Part shown: in pieces, positions 16,819 to 25,992 of the stretch | Position numbering within the stretch: position 1 is the first letter of the stretch | How the letters are laid out: the number at the start of each line of letters is the position of its first letter | From: JAICIG01 sp035532215 | Lineage (GTDB): Bacteria > Planctomycetota > Planctomycetia > Pirellulales > JAICIG01 | Direction: 5' to 3' | Assembly: GCA_035532215.1 (NCBI GenBank) | Contig: DATKRK010000222.1 | Location: 1-37,414, forward strand | DNA: 37,414 nucleotides | Made by a program: the position numbers and the translations under genes | Notes under the pieces: model-generated | What the model was told of the DNA's origin: nothing | The model's input: only the letters and a program-made list of their open reading frames with translations | Databases searched by the model: none

Positions 16819-19628
16819 AGCTCGCGCTCCGTTTAACCTGTCAGCCAACGCCGCCGCGCGAGGCAAGCGCCTACTTCGTGCCGGGCCGCTGCGCCGAAGA
16901 ATGGCTCGCAGAATTGATTGCCTGGCAAGCGCCGTTGGCCAAGGCGCGGTTGCACGTCATTCCTGTTTCCAGCGGCGAGCGGACGCCTTGCGGCGTGTTC
17001 GTGCTGGGCGAGTCGCCGCCGGCGAGTCGCCGTTCGCCGCGGGCGTTGCCTTACCGCGTCGCCGCGGGGCGAATGTACCTGCCAGTCGACGCCGATCTCG
17101 ATCCCCCTCTCGACGATGCGGAACTCCTGCGGTTGCTGGAATCGGACGACACGGTCTACTTGTGGCGACCGCAAACCGGCCTGGTGGAACTCGCGGCGTC
17201 GCGGTCGCTGGCCGTCAGCGATCTGTTGTTGGCGCCGGCGGCGGACGCACAGGCCTGGGATTGCGGCGTCGCCGGCGTGGCGCTCAACGCGCGGTTGTTT
17301 TCCATCGAGCCCGAAGCCACGCCCACCGTCGAAAACGTGTTGGAATCGGCCCGCGACGATATCGGCTCGGAACCCCTCGATCTCAAGCAGTTGCCGCCTG
17401 CGGCGAACGAACCGCTGGCAGGGATCGGCGGCGTCCTGGGGCGCGGACTGATGCTAGGCCTCGCCGGGGCGCTGTACGGACTGACCCGGCTCGTGCCGCA
17501 CATGGGCGCCGTTCATAATTGGATCAACAAATTCGAAGATTGGGCCGGAGCGAAACTGAACAAGCTGGCCCAATCGCTCGAGGCTTCGCGACACCGCGAG
17601 CTGACCCGGCTGCTCGACTTGCTGCGGTCCAATCCCGACGAAGGCTTGCGTTATGCGTTGCCGATGGGCGGCGGCGATCATCGCGGCCTGGCGCCGCCAT
17701 CGGCTCGGCTCGGCCGGCGAAACGTGGATTTCAGTCTGAATTGGTTTCGCGGCGGCGGGCCGGCCGACTTCTGGGATTTGCCCGCCCAGTTGCAGCAGCG
17801 CCTTTTGACGCGCTACCGCGAGTTGGCCGCTCGCGAGATCGCCTTGGGGCGGCATCGCCGCGCGGCTTATATCTTCGCGACGCTCTTGGGCGACGTGAAG
17901 TCGGCGGCGAACACGCTGGCCGACGGCGGCCATTGGCGCGAGGCGGCCGTGCTCTACGAAGAGCGGCTGAAGCAGCCGCACGAGGCCGCCCGCTGCCTGC
18001 GCCAAGGCGGGCTGTGGGCAGAAGCCATCGCGCTGTACGAAAAACTGGGCGAGCACGAAACGGTCGGCGATTTGTACCAACAGCTCGACCAGCGAGACGA
18101 GGCCGAGCGGGCCTGGCGGCGCGCCGTCGCCGCCTGCGACGCCCGGTTCGATGCGCTGGCGGCGGCCAGCCTGTTGGAGCATAAGATCGGCCGGATCGAC
18201 GAAGCCTGGCAGCGGCTGCTGGCGGCCTGGCCTCGCTCGCCGCAGGCCGTGTCGTGCATGACCGAGGCGTTCAAGTTGCTCGGCCGCCACGGCTGGCACG
18301 ATCGCGCCGCGGCGCTGGTCGACGAACTGATTGCCGAACCGGCTTTCCCTCAGCCCGAGGCCGTGGTCGTCGAGCAACTCGCTTCGCAATCGCTTGAGTA
18401 TCCCGACGCAGCGGTCCGCGAGCACGCCGTCGACCGGACGCGCGTCGCGGCGGCCGAACGATTGGAAAACGTCAAGCTGAGTCAAGATGAAACGCGGCGG
18501 ATCGCGTTGGCCGTCGGACGGCTGGCGCCGGCAGATCGCTTGCTGGGCCGCGATGCACAGCGGTGGCTAAAACAACGCTTCCAGCCCGCGGCGGCCGAAG
18601 TTCTGCGCGGGCGGCCCAAAGCCGTGCTGTCTCAAGAGTTCGAGTTTCACTTGCCCGCGCTCGATTGGAAAACGGCGGTCAGTACGGATGACTCGCTGTA
18701 CGCGGCCGGGTATCGAGACCGCGAAGTCGTTCTTGTACGAGTGAACTGGCGGTTCGCGCTCGATCCGCGCTTGCCGCGGCGCGTACCGCCGAGCGGCACG
18801 ATCGTCGACGAGCTGAGTAAACCGGGCTGGCTCGTCGAGCCGAAATTCGTTGGGCGGCCGATTCTGCTGGCGGCCGATCCATACGGCGAGGCGCCGACCT
18901 TGGTACACGTGATGGGGCATGCGTCGCTGCCGCCGAGGGTTTTTGCGGCCAACCCGCGATTTCCTGCCGTGCTGATGTTGGCCGGAGGGCATCGAGGGCT
19001 TTCGGCCGCCAGCGTCGGTCTGACGTATACCGGACGGGCGACGGTCGATATCGCCGACGTCGCCGCCGATGCCAAGCTGGTTGTGAACGCTTATCTGTCT
19101 GCCGACGCGCAACTGTTAGGTCTGTGCTCGCTTGATCTGAGCCCCGCCGCGGCCCAGGCCCTATCTTTTCTTCCGCCCGCGATTTTGACGCGCGAGGAAA
19201 CGCTTTTCGTTGGACTCGGCCAGGAGTTGCACTCGGTCGAGCGGCGCCATACGGCGCACATCGCCCATTTGCCCGGCGCCATCACGCAGTTGATCGGCTC
19301 GGCGCCGCACACGCGGCCTCGCATCGCCGCGGCCATGCAGCAAGGCGGAATGATTTTTTGGGGAGAAAACGCCGCGGCGGATCGAACGCCGTTTGCCTCC
19401 GAGATGGTCGAGCCTCGCATCGCGCTCACGCGCCGCGGCTGGCTGGTGGCAGCTTCCAAGGACGAGATCGACGTCTACGCCACCGCGGGCGGAAAGCTGC
19501 AGTTGCACGCTCGCACCCGCGGCGACGGAATCGCGCCCCTCGCGGCGCTGGCGACGCACAACGTCAACCAATTCGCCCTGCTGTATCCCAACGGGCGCGT
19601 GACGATTTATCAGATTCCTCAGTCATAA
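16815..19628 (+). CDS. bpX6-like candidate: N-terminal unknown domain, helical repeats, beta-propeller-like C-terminus
   Basis: A 937-residue protein whose ATG overlaps the previous stop as ATGA. Residues 1-170 form an unrecognised alpha/beta domain. Around 210-230 a Gly/Leu-rich stretch (GRGLMLGLAGALYGLTRLV) is hydrophobic enough to be a membrane or packing helix. Residues 340-500 contain TPR-like helical pairs (RRAAYIFATLLGDVKSAA, HWREAAVLYEERLKQPHEAA, AEAIALYEKLGEHETVGDLY, QRDEAERAWRRAV). From about 590 to the end the sequence is beta-rich and propeller-like. Such layouts occur in the large partner of MoxR-vWA-beta-propeller systems; the bpX6 name is a tentative match by layout and position only. 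Last gene of the operon; a 147-base gap follows. Confidence 0.7.
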   Translation: MKLALRLTCQPTPPREASAYFVPGRCAEEWLAELIAWQAPLAKARLHVIPVSSGERTPCGVFVLGESPPASRRSPRALPYRVAAGRMYLPVDADLDPPLDDAELLRLLESDDTVYLWRPQTGLVELAASRSLAVSDLLLAPAADAQAWDCGVAGVALNARLFSIEPEATPTVENVLESARDDIGSEPLDLKQLPPAANEPLAGIGGVLGRGLMLGLAGALYGLTRLVPHMGAVHNWINKFEDWAGAKLNKLAQSLEASRHRELTRLLDLLRSNPDEGLRYALPMGGGDHRGLAPPSARLGRRNVDFSLNWFRGGGPADFWDLPAQLQQRLLTRYRELAAREIALGRHRRAAYIFATLLGDVKSAANTLADGGHWREAAVLYEERLKQPHEAARCLRQGGLWAEAIALYEKLGEHETVGDLYQQLDQRDEAERAWRRAVAACDARFDALAAASLLEHKIGRIDEAWQRLLAAWPRSPQAVSCMTEAFKLLGRHGWHDRAAALVDELIAEPAFPQPEAVVVEQLASQSLEYPDAAVREHAVDRTRVAAAERLENVKLSQDETRRIALAVGRLAPADRLLGRDAQRWLKQRFQPAAAEVLRGRPKAVLSQEFEFHLPALDWKTAVSTDDSLYAAGYRDREVVLVRVNWRFALDPRLPRRVPPSGTIVDELSKPGWLVEPKFVGRPILLAADPYGEAPTLVHVMGHASLPPRVFAANPRFPAVLMLAGGHRGLSAASVGLTYTGRATVDIADVAADAKLVVNAYLSADAQLLGLCSLDLSPAAAQALSFLPPAILTREETLFVGLGQELHSVERRHTAHIAHLPGAITQLIGSAPHTRPRIAAAMQQGGMIFWGENAAADRTPFASEMVEPRIALTRRGWLVAASKDEIDVYATAGGKLQLHARTRGDGIAPLAALATHNVNQFALLYPNGRVTIYQIPQS

Positions 19629-19775
19629 ATCGGTCGCTCGCTGCGGCCTGAGCCGACAAATCCGCTCGTCCACTCGCGGCGATTTGCCGGCTGGCGGCGG
19701 TGCGCCTATCATGGACGGTGGAGAGAGTTGCGTTGCATTCTCGCTCGCCGCAATGCATGAAGAGGTCCGATTACC

Positions 19776-21848
19776 ATGCTGATTTCACGCGACGCCCGCG
19801 CGTTCCGACGGCCCCTTGCGACGACAGTCGTGCTCGCGCTGGCGCTGGCAATTGTCGGGCAACGGGCGCTGGCGCAGCGGCCGGGCTTTGCGGCCCGGCG
19901 GAAGGCCCCTTCGCTCGAAGGGGGCGTCGGGTGGATCAACACCGACGGGCCGCTCGAAATGAGCAGGTTCCGCGGCAAATTCGTGCTCGTCGACTTCTGG
20001 ACCTATTGCTGCATCAATTGCATGCACATCCTGCCGGAACTGAAGAAGCTCGAACGCGCCTTTCCCAACAATCTGGTGGTGATCGGCGTTCATTCCGGGA
20101 AATTCGAGAGCGAAAAAGACAGCGACAACATTCGCGAGGCCGTGCTGCGCTACAAGATCGAGCATCCGGTGATTAACGACGCCAACTATGCAATCTGGAA
20201 ACGCTGGGGCATCGACACCTGGCCCAGTTTGCGGCTGATCGACCCGGACGGAAATCTCGTGTTCGGCGTCAACGGCGAAGTCGACGCGGAAACGCTCGAA
20301 AGCGAGATCAAGAAGCTGTTGCCCCGCTATCGCCGCCAGAGCGAGCTGAACGAAACGCCGCTGGAATTCAATCGCGAGCAGCGGCAAGCCAAGGAAACGC
20401 CGCTTAGCTTTCCCGGCAAGCTGCTGGCCGATGCCGCCAGCGACCGCCTGTTCATCGCCGACAGCAACCATCACCGCATCGTGATTTGCGATCTGGCCGG
20501 CAAGCTGCTTGGCGTCGTCGGCAGCGGCGCCCTCGGCCGCGACGATGGCGGTTACGAACAAGCGACATTCAACCAGCCGCAAGGCTTGGCGCTCAAAGAC
20601 CAGACGCTCTACGTCGCCGATACCGAGAATCACTCGCTGCGCAAGATCGATCTGGCGGCCGGGCGGGTGACGACGATCGCCGGCACGGGCCAGCAGCGCC
20701 GCGAGATGCACCCCACGGCCCGGCGCTCGCTGGGCAATCCGCTGCGCACCGCCCTGAGCAGTCCGTGGGATTTGTGCATCCACGGCGACGACCTCTATAT
20801 CGCGATGGCCGGGACGCACCAGATTTGGCGAATGTCGCTGGACGAGAAGCAGATCGGCGTCCACGCGGGCAACGGCGCCGAGGACATCGTCGACGGCGTG
20901 TTGCCTAAGACGTCGTATGCTGGCGGTAGCGTCAGCTTCGCCCAGCCCAGCGGCCTGGCGACCGACGGCCAGCGACTCTACGTCGCCGACAGCGAGGGCA
21001 GTTCGATTCGCTCCGTTCCATTCGCGGCAGGCCAGAGTGTGACGACCGTGGTCGGCACGGCCAATCTGCGAGCCAGCCGGCTGTTCACGTTCGGCGACGT
21101 CGATGGCCCGGCCGCGCGAGCCCGCTTTCAACATCCGATCGGCCTGGCTTACGACAAAAACCGGCTGTACGTGGCCGACACTTACAACAACAAGCTTCGA
21201 GCGATCGACCTGGGGCAGAGCGTGGTGACGACCGTTGCGGGCAGCCGAAAACCGGGCAATGAGGACGAGCCGCCGGCGTTCGACGAACCGGCCGGCGTCA
21301 GCGTCGCCGGCAATAAGCTGTACGTCGCCGACACGAATAACCATGCCATCCGCACCATCGACCTGAATGCCGGCGGCCGGGTCGCGACGCTGGCCATCGC
21401 CGGGCTCAAGCCGCCGCGGTTGGCGCCGGCGCCGACCAAGCCGGCGTTGCCCGACCCGCGATACGTGCGAGTGAGCGCGAGCGAGGTCAAGCCCGTCGAC
21501 GGCGAATTGCGATTGGAAGTCAGTTTGGCCCTGCCTGCCGGCTACAGAATGAACGACATGGCGCCCACTCAGTATTGGGTTGAAACCGACGAAGAAACGG
21601 GCCTCGTCGAGCCTTCGGCGTTCGATCGTCCGGTGAAAGTGGCGCCGCCCGCGTCCGATTTCAGGATCTCGCTCCCCTTGGCCGAAAACCAGGGCGCCGA
21701 GACGCTGAAGATTTGCTTCGTCTATTATTATTGTGAAGCGGGCGACTCGGGCGTTTGCAAGGTCGGCAGCGTCGTCTGGATCGCACCGATCCGAGTCGCC
21801 GCGGATGCCGCAGAAGACGCGGTGGCATTGAAACACCGCGCGAATTGA
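19776..21848 (+). CDS. NHLRC2-like thioredoxin/NHL-repeat protein
   Basis: A 690-residue secreted protein. A signal peptide (hydrophobic stretch TTVVLALALAIVG) precedes a thioredoxin-like domain with the distinctive CCINC motif (Cys78, Cys79, Cys82), then a beta-propeller of NHL repeats (LFIADSNHHRIVI, LYVADTENHSLRKI, LYVADTYNNKLRAI, LYVADTNNHAIRTI), and a C-terminal beta-domain ending in a Cys-containing segment (FVYYYCEAGDSGVCK). This three-part order is that of NHLRC2 and its bacterial relatives. The role in bacteria is not settled; exported redox activity is likely. It is preceded by GAGG just upstream of the ATG and does not overlap the MoxR cluster, so it is probably not part of it. Confidence 0.92.
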   Translation: MLISRDARAFRRPLATTVVLALALAIVGQRALAQRPGFAARRKAPSLEGGVGWINTDGPLEMSRFRGKFVLVDFWTYCCINCMHILPELKKLERAFPNNLVVIGVHSGKFESEKDSDNIREAVLRYKIEHPVINDANYAIWKRWGIDTWPSLRLIDPDGNLVFGVNGEVDAETLESEIKKLLPRYRRQSELNETPLEFNREQRQAKETPLSFPGKLLADAASDRLFIADSNHHRIVICDLAGKLLGVVGSGALGRDDGGYEQATFNQPQGLALKDQTLYVADTENHSLRKIDLAAGRVTTIAGTGQQRREMHPTARRSLGNPLRTALSSPWDLCIHGDDLYIAMAGTHQIWRMSLDEKQIGVHAGNGAEDIVDGVLPKTSYAGGSVSFAQPSGLATDGQRLYVADSEGSSIRSVPFAAGQSVTTVVGTANLRASRLFTFGDVDGPAARARFQHPIGLAYDKNRLYVADTYNNKLRAIDLGQSVVTTVAGSRKPGNEDEPPAFDEPAGVSVAGNKLYVADTNNHAIRTIDLNAGGRVATLAIAGLKPPRLAPAPTKPALPDPRYVRVSASEVKPVDGELRLEVSLALPAGYRMNDMAPTQYWVETDEETGLVEPSAFDRPVKVAPPASDFRISLPLAENQGAETLKICFVYYYCEAGDSGVCKVGSVVWIAPIRVAADAAEDAVALKHRAN

Positions 21849-21852
21849 GATT

Positions 21853-21971
21853 GGAGGCACGGGCGCCCCCGCCCGTCGAAATTGAGATTGGAGGCACGGG
21901 CGCCCCCGCCCGTAGATTGGAGGCACGGGCGCCCCCGCCCGTAGTTTGGAGGCACGGGCGCCCCCGCCCGT
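21853..21971. repeat. Four copies of a 24-base GC-rich hairpin repeat
   Basis: GGAGGCACGGGCGCCCCC followed by GCCCGT occurs at 21853-21876, 21890-21913, 21919-21942 and 21948-21971, spaced 37, 29 and 29 bases apart. Each holds ACGGGCG-CCCC-CGCCCGT, a 7-bp hairpin with a 4-base loop. The array starts 5 bases after the NHLRC2-like stop codon and ends 24 bases before the next gene. REP-like interspersed repeat; may act in transcription termination or mRNA stability. Confidence 0.9.
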
Positions 21972-21994
21972 AGTAGCGCCACGCGGCGACTTGC

Positions 21995-22702
21995 ATGCTT
22001 GAATCTTCCGTCCACGTTCTCTATGAATCGGGCCCTTGCTTGGCCGTGCTCAAGCCGGCCGGCTTGGCCACGCAGGCGCCGCCGGGCATCGACAGCTTGG
22101 AAGTTCGCATCAAGTCCCTCTTGGCCGAGCGAAACCCGCAGCACGAATCAGTTTATCTGGCCGTGCCGCACCGCCTCGACCGGCCCGTTAGCGGCGCAAT
22201 GATTTTCGCCACGCGGCGCCGCGCGGCGCACAAAATCTCGCAACAGTTCGAGCATCGCGAAGTGCGGAAGACCTATTGGGCCTGCGTCGAAGGCGAAGTC
22301 AGCCCGGCCGCGGGAACTTGGACCGACCACATGCGCAAGGTCTACGGCCATCCGCAGGCCGAGATCGTGCCGGCCGAGCATCCCGAGGCGCGGCGGGCAG
22401 TGCTGCACTACCGCACGCTCGGCCGCACCGCTCGCGATTCGTGGCTGGAAATCGAACTGGAGACGGGCCGCACGCACCAAATCCGGCTGCAAGCCGCCTC
22501 GCGCGGGCATCCCGTTTTAGGCGACGCCTTTTATGGCGGCGCAATCTCGTTCGGCATTCAGCATGCCGACGAGCGCTTGCGCGGCATCGCCCTGCACGGC
22601 CGCAGCCTCGCGTTTCGCGATCCATCGACGAAGGAGATCGTCGAGATCACCGCCCCCTTGCCCGAGGCGTGGGCGGCGTTGAATCTCCCGGAAGTCGAAT
22701 GA
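21995..22702 (+). CDS. RluA-family pseudouridine synthase
   Basis: A 235-residue enzyme that isomerises uridine to pseudouridine in rRNA or tRNA. The catalytic motif HRLDRPVSG is at 59-67 with nucleophile Asp62; the family usually has HRLDxxTSG, so Pro-Val at the variable positions is mildly unusual. Other RluA marks are KPAGLATQ (20-27), KTYWACVEG, and the ETGRTHQIRLQAASRGHPVLGD block, which is strongly diagnostic. No S4 domain precedes the catalytic domain. The target uridine cannot be told from sequence. The 3' end of the gene is partly duplicated about 101 bases downstream, beside two hairpin repeats. Confidence 0.93.
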   Translation: MLESSVHVLYESGPCLAVLKPAGLATQAPPGIDSLEVRIKSLLAERNPQHESVYLAVPHRLDRPVSGAMIFATRRRAAHKISQQFEHREVRKTYWACVEGEVSPAAGTWTDHMRKVYGHPQAEIVPAEHPEARRAVLHYRTLGRTARDSWLEIELETGRTHQIRLQAASRGHPVLGDAFYGGAISFGIQHADERLRGIALHGRSLAFRDPSTKEIVEITAPLPEAWAALNLPEVE

Positions 22703-22714
22703 GAGCCAAGCGCG

Positions 22715-22774
22715 GGAGGGACGGGCGCCCCCGCCCGTCAAGCAAGTGCTGGAGGGACGGGCGCCCCCGCCCGT
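22715..22774. repeat. Two more copies of the GC-rich hairpin, with a 101-base duplication of the RluA gene tail
   Basis: GGAGGGACGGGCGCCCCC followed by GCCCGT occurs at 22715-22738 and 22751-22774; it differs from the 21853 family by one base (GGAGGGACGGG versus GGAGGCACGGG). The sequence around 22679-22707 (gene end, LNLPEVE then stop) is found again near 22780-22808 with a few changes and would encode LNLPEVK then stop. Confidence 0.85.
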
Positions 22775-22930
22775 CAAGCGTTGAACCTGCCGGAAGTCAA
22801 ATGAGAGCGAACGCCGCCGGATGCCGTCGCACGAGCGTCCTCGCTTGCACGATCCCAGCTTGATTCTCGCCAGCTTTTAATTTCCAGCGGCGAAAGCGGG
22901 CGGTTAGAATCGGTGCAGTCCGGCGCACGG

Positions 22931-22965
22931 CCCTCACCCCAACCCTCTCCCAAAGGGAGAGGGGA
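22931..22965. repeat. Short hairpin repeat CCCTCTCCC-AAA-GGGAGAGGG
   Basis: A perfect 9-bp hairpin (22943-22951 with 22955-22963) inside the sequence CCCTCACCCCAACCCTCTCC, a repeat seen in many bacterial genomes. It lies just upstream of the CehA/McbA gene. Reading through it gives the translation PSPQPSPKGRG, which is a sign of repeat rather than coding sequence and argues against the earlier start at 22913. Confidence 0.85.
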
Positions 22966-23005
22966 CGAGCCTGCTTTGCTGTTTCCTGCCCTCCTTCCTA
23001 GCGCG

Positions 23006-25570
23006 ATGAGTTTTGCAATGAAACGTTCTCTTCGCTGTCTGCCGGTCCTTGCCGTCGCTTTCTCTCTCAGCTCCGCCGCCGGGGCCGCCGAATTGGCGAT
23101 TCTCAAGCCGGAAACGTGGGACGAATACGCTCCGCGCGGCAAGGAGGTCGACTGCACCTACGGCGACTTCGTGCTGCGAAACGACCGTATCGTCGCCGTC
23201 GTTGCCCAGCCGATCGCCGGCCGCAACGCCAACATGACCGTGCGCAACGTCGGCGGAACTATCATCGACTTGACCCGCGTCGATCGGCAGAACGACCAGC
23301 TCAGCGCGTTTTATCCGGGCGGCAAACAGGTCGATTGGCGATCGGTCGAACTCGCCGGCGGCAAAAAGATCGACGACCAGCAGCCGGTGACCCGCGGAAA
23401 AACGGTCACGCTCGTCTGCCGTGCCGGAGGGGCCGACGACAAGCCGGCCGCCGAAGTGCGCTACACGTTGACCGACGGCTGGGATTGGATCCAAATCGAA
23501 ACCAACTACTCAAGCGGCGGCCAGAAGCCGCTGGAATTGACGCTCGCCGACGAGATGCGGGCCGATGGCAGTTTCGAGAAATCGCCCGGCGCCAAGGCGC
23601 CGCTGTTCTGGGCTTGCGACAAGTGGTGGAATCAGGCCTACGGCCTGGTCGCCGACGGGCTTTCGTTCGAGGCGAAATCCGACGCCCGCAATTCGACGAT
23701 CCGGTTGCTCGACGGCGACAAGTCGAGCGTCACGCTCGCCGCCGGCGAGAGCAAGCGCATCGTGCGCCGCTTGTTCCCCGCGGCGACGCTGCTGGAAGTA
23801 CGAGCCATCGCCGCGCGATTGGCCGGCGTCGAGCAGCGGGCCGTCGTGTTGGACGTACGAGACGCGGCTGGCCACGCGCTGGCCGGCGTCGACGTTGCGG
23901 TGAGCCAGGGCGACGCGCCCTATGCCAACGGCCGCACCGATGCCGGAGGCCGGCTGCGGTTCGAACTCCCCGCGGGCAAGTTTACGGCGACCGTCTCGTC
24001 GCAGGCCCACGGCTCGGAGACCATCGAGCTGACCGACCAGCCGCACAAGGTCGTACTGCCCGAAGCGGGCTACGTCGTCGCCAAGATCGCGGGCGAGCAA
24101 GGCGGGCCGATTCCTTGCAAGGTGCAATTCCTCGGCCGCGGCGAAACGGCCAATCCCGACTTCGGCCACCAGAGCGGCGAGTGGGCCGTTCACGACGTCT
24201 ATTACAGCGAGAATGGCCGCTTTCGCCAGTCCTTGGCGCCGGGCAAGTACCAGGCGATCGTCAGCCACGGAACCGAACACGACGCCGTGTTCACCGAATT
24301 GGAAGTCAAACGCGGCGCCGAGACGCCGCTCGAAGCGATCCTGGTCCGTAGCGTGCAGACGCCCGGCTGGATCAGCGCCGATTTCCACAGCCATTCGAGC
24401 CCCTCGGGCGACAACACGTCGAGCCAACTGGGCCGCGTGCTGAATTTGCTCTGCGAGCACGTCGAGTTCGCCCCTTGCACCGAGCACAACCGGCTGTCGA
24501 CTTATGTTCCGCATCTCAAGCGGCTGGGCGTCGAACGCTTGATGGCCACGTGCACCGGGATTGAGTTGACCGACAGCGCCGGCGACGTGAACCATCACAA
24601 CGCCTTTCCGCTGGAGCTCAAGCCGCGGACGCAAGACAACGGGGCGCCGCTGACCGACGCCGACATGGAATTGAAAATCGAGCGGCTGGCGCTATGGGAC
24701 GACAACAGCGAGAAGCTGGTGCAGCAGAACCACCCAGACATCGGCCACTTGTTCTTCGACAAGGACGGCGATGGCCGGCCCGATGGCGGCTTCAGCAAGG
24801 CGTTTGGGTTCATGGACGTGATCGAGGTCCATCCGCCGCGGGGCATCTTTCAGCCTGCCGTTAGCAGCTCGGGCGGCAAGAGCCGCAACAACACGATTTT
24901 CAACTGGTTGCAACTGTTGAACCAGGGCTACCGCATTCCCGGCGTGGTCAACACCGACGCCCACTACAACTATCACGGCTCGGGCTTTTTGCGGCTCTAC
25001 CTGGAAAGCTCGACCGACGACCCGGCCCAGGTGAACACGCTCGAGATGGTTCACGCTGCCGAGCACGGCCACATGATCATGACCAGCGGACCCTACCTGG
25101 AAGTGTTGCTCGCGGCGGACAAAGCCGGCGATCACAGTCGCGGCACGGCAGGCGACGACGTGTCGGCGCCCGGCGGCAAGGCGAAACTGCGGGTTCGGGT
25201 GCAGTGCCCCAACTGGTTCGACATCGACCGGGTGCAGGTGTTCGTCAACGGCCGGGCGGAGGAGTCGATGAACTTCACCCGTGAGAAAACGCCCGAGCGG
25301 TTCGCAGGCGGCACGGTCAAGTTCGACCAGGAACTTGCATTGACGCTGGACGGCGATGCACACATCATCGTCGCGGCGGCGGCCGAGAAATCGACGCTGG
25401 GCCCGGTGATGGGCCCCGACCATGCCAAGGACATGCCAATCGCCGTCTCGAACCCGATCTACGTCGACGTCGACGGCGGCGGGTTCAAGGCCAATGGCGA
25501 CACGCTTGGCGCCCCGTTGCCTATGATGGCCGGCAAAGCCCGCCCCGATTCGCCGTCGAACGAAAAGTAG
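23006..25570 (+). CDS. CehA/McbA family PHP-like metallohydrolase, secreted
   Basis: An 854-residue protein from the ATG at 23006 (or 23018). The signal peptide is KRSLRCLPVLAVAFSLSSAAG. The first 450 residues are beta-rich and of unknown fold; a carboxypeptidase-regulatory-like segment is plausible around 290-350 (VVLDVRDAAGHALAGVDVAV). The C-terminal half is PHP-like: DFHSHSSPSGDN with His461 and His463, CTEHNR with His494, and NTDAHYNYHG with His653, all consistent with metal binding. The CehA/McbA family is named for carbaryl hydrolase, but most members, like this one, have unknown substrates. The stop codon lies in a palindromic repeat that starts at 25567. Confidence 0.85.
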   Translation: MSFAMKRSLRCLPVLAVAFSLSSAAGAAELAILKPETWDEYAPRGKEVDCTYGDFVLRNDRIVAVVAQPIAGRNANMTVRNVGGTIIDLTRVDRQNDQLSAFYPGGKQVDWRSVELAGGKKIDDQQPVTRGKTVTLVCRAGGADDKPAAEVRYTLTDGWDWIQIETNYSSGGQKPLELTLADEMRADGSFEKSPGAKAPLFWACDKWWNQAYGLVADGLSFEAKSDARNSTIRLLDGDKSSVTLAAGESKRIVRRLFPAATLLEVRAIAARLAGVEQRAVVLDVRDAAGHALAGVDVAVSQGDAPYANGRTDAGGRLRFELPAGKFTATVSSQAHGSETIELTDQPHKVVLPEAGYVVAKIAGEQGGPIPCKVQFLGRGETANPDFGHQSGEWAVHDVYYSENGRFRQSLAPGKYQAIVSHGTEHDAVFTELEVKRGAETPLEAILVRSVQTPGWISADFHSHSSPSGDNTSSQLGRVLNLLCEHVEFAPCTEHNRLSTYVPHLKRLGVERLMATCTGIELTDSAGDVNHHNAFPLELKPRTQDNGAPLTDADMELKIERLALWDDNSEKLVQQNHPDIGHLFFDKDGDGRPDGGFSKAFGFMDVIEVHPPRGIFQPAVSSSGGKSRNNTIFNWLQLLNQGYRIPGVVNTDAHYNYHGSGFLRLYLESSTDDPAQVNTLEMVHAAEHGHMIMTSGPYLEVLLAADKAGDHSRGTAGDDVSAPGGKAKLRVRVQCPNWFDIDRVQVFVNGRAEESMNFTREKTPERFAGGTVKFDQELALTLDGDAHIIVAAAAEKSTLGPVMGPDHAKDMPIAVSNPIYVDVDGGGFKANGDTLGAPLPMMAGKARPDSPSNEK

Positions 25571-25660
25571 GGCAGGCATTCCTGCCTGCCATGTACGGTA
25601 GGGCAGGCTCCTGCCTGCCTCTCATTTCTGCCTCTGGGCAGGCAAGAATGCCTGCCCTAC
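25567..25660. repeat. GGCAGGC palindromic repeat cluster
   Basis: Outer inverted repeats GTAGGGCAGGCATT (25567-25580) and its perfect complement (25647-25660) enclose a hairpin at 25570-25590 and another near 25599-25618. The CehA gene's TAG stop is the second to fourth base of the left repeat. The same family appears at 27313-27419. Confidence 0.88.
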
Positions 25661-25814
25661 TGGTCAAGGGCCGCGGCGCCGTGGCACTTCGTCGGCGCTA
25701 GCCGACGTAGGCATGCACGCAACCAGCGGGAAGACATGCTGACCCGCTTGCTGCGCAAACGTGAAAGCATGCCACCCAAATGCAAGCGTCACGCGATGCG
25801 ATTGTCGCTAGCCC

Positions 25815-25969
25815 TTTCGGGCGAGGGAGCCCGGACCTCCTTTCGGGCGAGGGCGCCCGGACCTCCATCGGGCGAGGGCGCCCGGACCTCCTTTCGGGCG
25901 AGGGCGCCCGGGCCTCCTTTCGGGCGAGGGCGCCCGGACCTGCTGTCGGGCGAGGGCGCCCGGGCCTCC
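25815..25969. repeat. Six-unit tandem repeat of a 25-26-base sequence
   Basis: Units of TTTCGGGCGAGGGCGCCC then GGACCTCC run back to back at 25815-25840, 25841-25866, 25867-25891, 25892-25917, 25918-25943 and 25944-25969, with minor changes. Each holds the partial palindrome GGGCGAGGGCGCCC. It lies between convergent genes just past the end of DUF1501. All six frames are open here only because the repeat lacks stops. Confidence 0.92.
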
Positions 25970-25992
25970 ATGAGAAGGGTGCCACGCGGCGA

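Noticed and set aside
21853..21971. CRISPR array of 24-base repeats
   Set aside because: The gaps are only 5-13 bases and nearly identical, so these are hairpin repeats rather than repeat-spacer units.
22913..23005. Earlier start for the CehA/McbA gene, giving an extra 31 residues
   Set aside because: The extra part is translation of a common hairpin repeat (PSPQPSPKGRG) and would hide the signal peptide.
25815..25969. CRISPR array
   Set aside because: Units are contiguous, with no unique spacers, and there are no cas genes.
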